Shown here one piece after another: positions 5,763-9,619 of a stretch of 9,619 bases of DNA (the stretch's first letter is position 1; the number at the start of each line of letters is the position of its first letter). Origin of the DNA: Comamonas sp. lk (GTDB lineage Bacteria; Pseudomonadota; Gammaproteobacteria; Burkholderiales; Burkholderiaceae_C); the NCBI GenBank assembly GCA_945901215.1, contig CAMDKE010000086.1, positions 1 to 9,619 on the forward strand, written 5' to 3'. The notes beneath the pieces are model-generated. The model ran no database searches. It had not been told where the DNA came from and was given only the letters and a program-made list of their open reading frames with translations. The position numbers were made by a program, and so were the translations under genes.

Positions 5763-6746
5763 TCAGGCGGCGTAATCGCCCAGGTCCATGGCCGGGTCGG
5801 TGACGGCCTCATCGGGCCAGTTGGAATACCAGATGCCGTGGCTGGCTGCGCCCGACTGCAAGGCACTGCGCGCAAAACCTGCCACAGGCGGGAGCAAAGG
5901 TGCCACCACCACATCAAACCGGGGAACCGAGAAATAAGGAAACGACTGGCGTTGCAAGGCGCTGCGGTTGGTCACCCGGTGTGGGGTGGACACCAAACGC
6001 CCGCCGGTGAGCAACTCCAGCATATCGCCCACATTGAGCACGTATTCCTGTTCGCCGCAACGGGCCTCTATCCAATGGCCGTCTTGGGTGCGCACTTCGA
6101 GCCCGCCCACCGGGTCGTGGGCCAGCAGGGTCAGAAAATTGAAATCCTTGTGCGGGTGTATGCCCCACACATCGTCCCGCACCGGTGTGGGCGGGTAGTT
6201 GAGCAGGGTCATATTGGTCAGGGGCTTGTCCATCATGGCCAGTACCACGGCGGGGTCTATGCCCAGGGCCTGGCACAGCGCAGCCAATACGGCGTCGTTG
6301 ACCCGCGTCATCTCGGCCCAATAGGCTTGCACGGCGCCTTGCACGTCAAAGCCAATGGGCGGCCAGCGGTTGGGGCCATACAAGGTGGATGCCGTGCACA
6401 CGGGGTCGGCGGGGCTGGCCTCCCAGTGCAGCTTCCAGGCCTCGTACTGGTCGGCACGCGCGCCACCGGCGTTCGGCGTGAAATAGCCAAGGGGCACGTA
6501 ACCACGGTAATTGTCTTTTTGCACCATCGCCTCGCGGTACTGGTGGCGCGGCACATCAAAAACGGCCTTAACGGCACAACGCATGCGCTCCAGAGTCTGG
6601 TGCGGCACACCCGTGCCGCGCAGCACCGCAAAGCCGGTGTCGCGCAAGGCGCTGTGCAAGGCGTCTTGGCAGGCCGCACGGGCGTAGGCGCTGACCTGGG
6701 GCGCAAACAGGCTGCTGATATCCACGGTGGCAAGGCCGGTCTGCAT
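5763..6746 (-). CDS. Isopenicillin-N-synthase-like 2-oxoglutarate/Fe(II) oxygenase
   Basis: 327-residue double-stranded beta-helix oxygenase. An N-terminal DIOX_N-like segment (about 8-120, with DISSLF and DTGFAVLRG) precedes the catalytic 2OG-FeII domain (about 175-275). The iron triad is H199 and D201 in HPHKD and H256 in TPHRVTN; R266 and S268 (RQS) form the usual RxS motif that binds the 2-oxoglutarate carboxylate. This points to a 2-oxoglutarate-using enzyme, but true isopenicillin N synthase and ACC oxidase share the RxS motif without using the cosubstrate. No biosynthetic cluster surrounds it, so antibiotic synthesis is unlikely and the substrate is unknown. An excellent AAGGAG lies 5 nt before the ATG at 6746. 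It follows queF by 30 nt and is probably the last gene of that operon. It converges on the crotonase gene with 43 bp between; no terminator hairpin with a T-run is visible there. Confidence 0.88.
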   Translation of the reverse strand: MQTGLATVDISSLFAPQVSAYARAACQDALHSALRDTGFAVLRGTGVPHQTLERMRCAVKAVFDVPRHQYREAMVQKDNYRGYVPLGYFTPNAGGARADQYEAWKLHWEASPADPVCTASTLYGPNRWPPIGFDVQGAVQAYWAEMTRVNDAVLAALCQALGIDPAVVLAMMDKPLTNMTLLNYPPTPVRDDVWGIHPHKDFNFLTLLAHDPVGGLEVRTQDGHWIEARCGEQEYVLNVGDMLELLTGGRLVSTPHRVTNRSALQRQSFPYFSVPRFDVVVAPLLPPVAGFARSALQSGAASHGIWYSNWPDEAVTDPAMDLGDYAA

Positions 6747-6751
6747 GCGGG

Positions 6752-6757
6752 CTCCTT
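6752..6757 (-). promoter_or_regulatory. Strong Shine-Dalgarno of the oxygenase gene
   Basis: AAGGAG on the minus strand, 5 nt before the ATG at 6746. It is the best ribosome site in the window and fixes this start; its strength implies that the last gene of the cluster is translated independently of queF. Confidence 0.75.
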
Positions 6758-6776
6758 GGGGTTGCGACAGGGCCAG

Positions 6777-7640
6777 CTACTGGCGCGCCGTGCGCGTGTT
6801 GCCAGGCAGGGTCTGCGGATGGCTGGTGCGAAAGGGGTTGATATCCAAACCGCCGCGGCGTGTGTATCGCGCATACACCGTGAGCTTGATCGGTTTGCAC
6901 CGCGTCCAGATGTCCATAAAGATGCGTTCCACACACTGTTCATGGAACTCGTTGTGGTTGCGAAAGCTCACCAGGTATTGCAACAAACCTTCCTGATCAA
7001 TAGGCGCACCGGTGTAGCCGATCTGCACGCTGGCCCAGTCGGGCTGACCGGTGACCAAACAATTGCTCTTGAGCAGGTTGCTCACCAACACTTCGGTGAC
7101 CGGTCCCTCGTTTTCCGCGCGCTCCCGGGTGCGCAACAGGTCGGGTGCTGGCGTGAAGCGGCTGCATTCCACGTCCAGGCGGTCCAGGTTCAACCCGTCT
7201 AGCTCATACACAGGCTCCCGGTCAAACAGCTCGGGGCCCAGCAAGCGCACGCCCACCGACGACTGCGCGACAGCACCGCGCCACACCGCTTCGGTGAGAT
7301 CGCGGCGCAGCTGGGCCAGCACCTCGGCGGCGTCGGCAAAGCGGGTGTTGTTAAAGCTGTTGAGGTAGAGCTTGAGGGATTTGCTCTCAATGATGCAAGG
7401 CGACTCGCAGGGCACGGTGAAATGGCCAAGGGCCACCTGCGGCTTACCGCGCGCATTGAGCCAACCCAGCTCAAACGCCGTCCAGAGATCAGCGCCAAAA
7501 AACGGCACCCGCGCACCGTCTGCCAAACCGATTTCAGCGCGTTTGGTCACGCGTGGCAGGGGAAACAGCAAGCCGGCGTCGTACTGGTCCACGTAACTGG
7601 AGGCGCGCCCCAGCGGGGACTGATCGGGGGTACCGGCCAT
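6777..7640 (-). CDS. queF: NADPH-dependent 7-cyano-7-deazaguanine reductase
   Basis: 287-residue QueF of the long, two-domain (YqfB/E. coli-like) type. It reduces the nitrile of preQ0 to the aminomethyl of preQ1 with two NADPH, in the cytoplasmic pathway to queuosine at the tRNA wobble base of His, Tyr, Asp and Asn tRNAs. The QueF motif ESKSLKLYLNSF (85-96), catalytic C194 in SNCLVTGQPDW with partner D201, and H233/E234 in NHNEFHEQC are all present. Length matches the family (about 280). The ATG at 7640 overlaps the yaaA stop as TGATG, a classic coupling arrangement, and no strong ribosome site precedes it. No other queuosine genes (queC, queD, queE) are in the window. Confidence 0.96.
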   Translation of the reverse strand: MAGTPDQSPLGRASSYVDQYDAGLLFPLPRVTKRAEIGLADGARVPFFGADLWTAFELGWLNARGKPQVALGHFTVPCESPCIIESKSLKLYLNSFNNTRFADAAEVLAQLRRDLTEAVWRGAVAQSSVGVRLLGPELFDREPVYELDGLNLDRLDVECSRFTPAPDLLRTRERAENEGPVTEVLVSNLLKSNCLVTGQPDWASVQIGYTGAPIDQEGLLQYLVSFRNHNEFHEQCVERIFMDIWTRCKPIKLTVYARYTRRGGLDINPFRTSHPQTLPGNTRTARQ

Positions 7641-8422
7641 CAGGCAAGCCCCGGGCCGGTGCGCCTGAAAACCAAACGTTCAGGTGTGGATTCACTGGCA
7701 CACCAGGCGTAGCCGTCGGCGTCAAAGGCGCGCAACTGCTCGGGGTGCTGCAGTCGCTGGTCAATGGCAAAGCGCGCCATCATGCCGCGCGCGCGCTTGG
7801 CAGCAAAGCTGATGATTTTGTACTGCCCACCCTTGTTTTCCTGGAACACACACTCCACCACGGGCGCTTTGAGCGTGCGGGTTTGCACCGACTTGAAGTA
7901 CTCGACCGACGCCAGGTTCACCACCACCGGGCTGCTGTCGCTCTGCAGCCGTGTGTTGAGGTAGTCGGTAATGCGCTGGCCCCAAAACTGGTACAGGTCC
8001 CTGCCCTGCGGGTTGGGCAAGCGGGTTCCCATCTCCAAGCGGTAGGCCTGCATCAGGTCCAGCGGACGCAAAACACCATACAAGCCGCTCAAAATGCACA
8101 CGTGGTGCTGGGCCCAGTCCAGCGCATCAGCGTCCAGGCTGCGGGCGTTGAGCCCGTCGTACACATCGCCGTTGAAAGCAAGCAAGGCCTGGCGCGCATT
8201 TTTAGGCGTGGCCCGGGTCGACCAGGCCTGGTAACGCGCCACGTTGAGGCCCGAGAGCGTGTCGCTCAGATCCATAAGCTGCGCAATCTGCACCGGGGTG
8301 TAGCCCCGCAGCACATCAATAAGCACCTTGGACTGGCCCGCAAACAGCGGTGCACTATGGCCCTGGGCGCCCAGCGGGCTCTCAAAGTCGAGCGATTTGG
8401 CAGGAGAAAGTAAAAACAGCAT
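7640..8422 (-). CDS. yaaA: Peroxide stress protein YaaA (UPF0246/DUF328)
   Basis: 260-residue protein aligning end to end with E. coli YaaA, which lowers free intracellular iron during hydrogen peroxide stress and so limits Fenton damage; it also binds DNA. Family signatures are clear: LLSPAKSLDFESP (4-16), NARQALLAFNGDVY (75-88), SGLYGVLRPLDLMQAYRLEM (112-131), YQFWG (144-148), NLASVEYFKSV (169-179) and KIISFAAKRARG (202-213). Start at ATG 8422 gives the canonical MLxLxSPAK N-terminus; its ribosome site is weak. It lies 30 nt after the DUF2798 gene and shares one base with queF. In E. coli yaaA is controlled by OxyR; no OxyR site could be recognised here. Confidence 0.96.
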   Translation of the reverse strand: MLFLLSPAKSLDFESPLGAQGHSAPLFAGQSKVLIDVLRGYTPVQIAQLMDLSDTLSGLNVARYQAWSTRATPKNARQALLAFNGDVYDGLNARSLDADALDWAQHHVCILSGLYGVLRPLDLMQAYRLEMGTRLPNPQGRDLYQFWGQRITDYLNTRLQSDSSPVVVNLASVEYFKSVQTRTLKAPVVECVFQENKGGQYKIISFAAKRARGMMARFAIDQRLQHPEQLRAFDADGYAWCASESTPERLVFRRTGPGLA

Positions 8423-8452
8423 GCGGCCATTATCCGCAAAAGCGCCCGCCGC

Positions 8453-8725
8453 TCAGTCCTGCCTCACCACCGCAGCCGTGGCCTTGCGCACCAGGGGCAG
8501 CACCAACAGCAGCGTGGGAAAAGCGACCAACCACGACAGTCCCCACGAACCCAGCCAAAGCGGGAAAAACCCGACACCAAAGCCGACTCCGCGCAAAGTG
8601 CTGATCAGAGACACCACGCAGGTCATGATCAGGGAGAGGAAAAAAGGCAGTACCACCCCGGCGTAGCGCGCAGGTAACTTGGCAAACCCGAAGGGGCGGG
8701 GCGTGCTTTGCTTGGGTGCCGTCAT
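8453..8725 (-). CDS. Small two-helix membrane protein, DUF2798 family
   Basis: 90-residue inner-membrane protein of unknown function. Two hydrophobic helices are evident, about residues 21-42 (YAGVVLPFFLSLIMTCVVSL) and 53-79 (ending in AFPTLLLVLPLV), joined by a Gly-rich loop. The PARYAGVVLPFFLSLIMT start and the SWLVAFP...LPLVRK second helix match the DUF2798 pattern. ATG 8725 is chosen because the frame upstream is Cys/Arg-rich and overlaps the valS start; GGTGGG directly abuts the ATG, so the ribosome site is poor. It is the first gene of the minus-strand cluster with yaaA, queF and the oxygenase. Confidence 0.78.
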   Translation of the reverse strand: MTAPKQSTPRPFGFAKLPARYAGVVLPFFLSLIMTCVVSLISTLRGVGFGVGFFPLWLGSWGLSWLVAFPTLLLVLPLVRKATAAVVRQD

Positions 8726-8837
8726 CCCACCATGGTATCCGCAGCGGCAGGCCCGGACCGCATCGCTAAAATCACGCGTCCGCCCCCAGTAATCCCCACA
8801 GCAACATCGCTGCGCTGTCACGAGCCTACCCCCCCCC
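8726..8837. promoter_or_regulatory. Divergent intergenic region between DUF2798 gene and valS
   Basis: This 112-bp region must carry the valS promoter and probably that of the minus-strand cluster. For valS, TAAAAT at 8767-8772 is a possible -10 box, but no recognisable -35 lies 16-18 bp upstream. No T-box-like or other leader structure is evident. It ends in nine C's (8829-8837) touching the valS ATG. Confidence 0.35.
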
Positions 8838-9619
8838 ATGAGCAACGCCCCCGCGCAAGCCCCCGACCAGCCCGGTCTGCAGTCCCTGTCCAAATCGTTC
8901 GAGCCCGCTGCGCTCGAAGCCCATTGGGGACCCGAGTGGGAAAAGCGCGGCTACGGCGTCGCAGGCTTTCGGGGAACGGGCGTGCCCAAGGCGGACGCGG
9001 CGGCTTTTTCCATCCAGCTGCCCCCGCCCAATGTGACCGGCACCCTGCACATGGGCCACGCCTTCAACCAAACCATCATGGACAGCCTCACCCGCTACCA
9101 CCGCATGGCGGGCGCCAACACCGCCTGGATTCCGGGCACCGACCATGCGGGCATCGCCACCCAAATCGTGGTGGAACGCCAGTTGCAAGCCCAGGGCATC
9201 AGCCGCCACGACATGGGGCCCACGCCGTCGGAAGCCCGCAAAAACTTCGTGTCCAAGGTCTGGGAATGGAAAGAACAATCCGGCAACACCATCACCACCC
9301 AAATGCGCCGCATGGGCGACAGCGTGGACTGGAGCCGCGAATATTTCACCATGGACCCCAAGTTGTCCAAAACGGTGACCGAGACCTTCGTGCAGCTCTA
9401 TGAGCAAGGCCTGATTTACCGCGGCAAGCGCTTGGTCAACTGGGACCCGGTGCTGCAAAGCGCCGTAAGCGACCTGGAAGTGGAAAGCACCGAGTCCGAG
9501 GGCAAGATGCACTACATCCTGTACCCCTTTTCGGACGGGCCGCAACTGATTGACGGGGTGTTGAGCCAGGGCATGACGATTGCCACCACCCGCCCCGAGA
9601 CCATGATGGCCGACGGCGC
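8838..9619 (+). CDS. valS: Valyl-tRNA synthetase, N-terminal part
   Basis: Class I aminoacyl-tRNA synthetase that charges tRNA-Val. The first 260 codons are present and the gene runs off the right edge; complete ValS is about 900-960 residues. Visible landmarks: PPPNVTG (62-68) followed by the HIGH-type signature HMGH (71-74), GTDHAGIATQ (100-109), the entry to the CP1 editing domain at NWDPVLQSAVSDLEVE (201-216), and TTRPETM (250-256), the editing-site motif that removes mischarged threonine. The N-terminus (LSKSFEP...EAHW) is typical for beta-proteobacterial ValS. ATG 8838 is the only reasonable start, although no Shine-Dalgarno is seen and nine C's directly precede it. Confidence 0.97.
   Translation, partial: MSNAPAQAPDQPGLQSLSKSFEPAALEAHWGPEWEKRGYGVAGFRGTGVPKADAAAFSIQLPPPNVTGTLHMGHAFNQTIMDSLTRYHRMAGANTAWIPGTDHAGIATQIVVERQLQAQGISRHDMGPTPSEARKNFVSKVWEWKEQSGNTITTQMRRMGDSVDWSREYFTMDPKLSKTVTETFVQLYEQGLIYRGKRLVNWDPVLQSAVSDLEVESTESEGKMHYILYPFSDGPQLIDGVLSQGMTIATTRPETMMADG

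Noticed and set aside
5838..7202. Long plus-strand open frame (454 codons) opposite the oxygenase and queF
   Set aside because: Antisense shadow in high-GC DNA: composition rich in His, Gln, Gly and Arg, no recognisable domain, and two well-supported genes lie on the other strand.
7553..8413. Plus-strand open frame of 286 codons opposite yaaA
   Set aside because: Shadow of yaaA, which matches its family end to end; the antisense product shows no domain.
8726..8893. Upstream 56-codon extension of the DUF2798 frame
   Set aside because: Cys/Arg/Gly-rich, overlaps the valS start on the other strand, and the family begins near the Met at 8725.
1..9619. CRISPR array, retron, or defence-island cassette
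   Set aside because: No regularly spaced repeats, reverse transcriptase, nuclease or other defence gene could be read in the window; the only candidate is the partial BrnT.

Overview
The window looks like a chromosomal segment of a betaproteobacterium, most likely Comamonadaceae (Rhodoferax/Polaromonas-like). That placement is an inference from high GC, strong GC bias at third codon positions, and the character of DinB, QueF, YaaA and ValS. It has two parts joined by a tRNA scar.

Region 1 (1 to about 1677) is the end of an integrated genomic island or prophage. It holds the 5' end of a BrnT-type toxin gene (133 to 1, minus, running off the window) and a tyrosine-recombinase integrase (1515 to 169, minus). 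An AT-rich 160-bp segment follows, with the probable int promoter and several short direct and inverted repeats that look like recombinase or regulator binding sites. The boundary is a 59-bp 3' fragment of tRNA-Leu(CAA) at 1678-1736, lacking acceptor 5' strand and D arm. A Rho-independent terminator follows it. This is the expected scar of integration into a tRNA-Leu gene; the restored full-length tRNA should lie at the other end of the element, left of the window.

Region 2 (1737 to 5719) is chromosomal backbone on the plus strand. It encodes a bacteriohemerythrin-like protein, then a tight cluster of three genes: an FMN-dependent L-lactate dehydrogenase/alpha-hydroxy-acid oxidase (lldD-like), DNA polymerase IV (dinB, GTG start 23 nt after lldD), and a delta3,5-delta2,4-dienoyl-CoA isomerase-like crotonase whose start and ribosome binding site lie inside the end of dinB.

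Region 3 (5763 to 8725) is a convergent minus-strand cluster. In transcription order it is a two-helix DUF2798 membrane protein, yaaA (peroxide/iron stress), queF (queuosine precursor reductase, start codon overlapping the yaaA stop as TGATG) and an isopenicillin-N-synthase-like 2-oxoglutarate/Fe(II) oxygenase of unknown substrate. Spacings of 30 nt or less suggest one operon.

Region 4 (8726 to 9619) is a 112-bp divergent intergenic region followed by the first 260 codons of valS, which begins directly after a run of nine C's with no visible Shine-Dalgarno sequence.

Most of the backbone is ordinary. The most informative part is the island end: int promoter, repeats, tRNA scar and a partly visible toxin-antitoxin locus.
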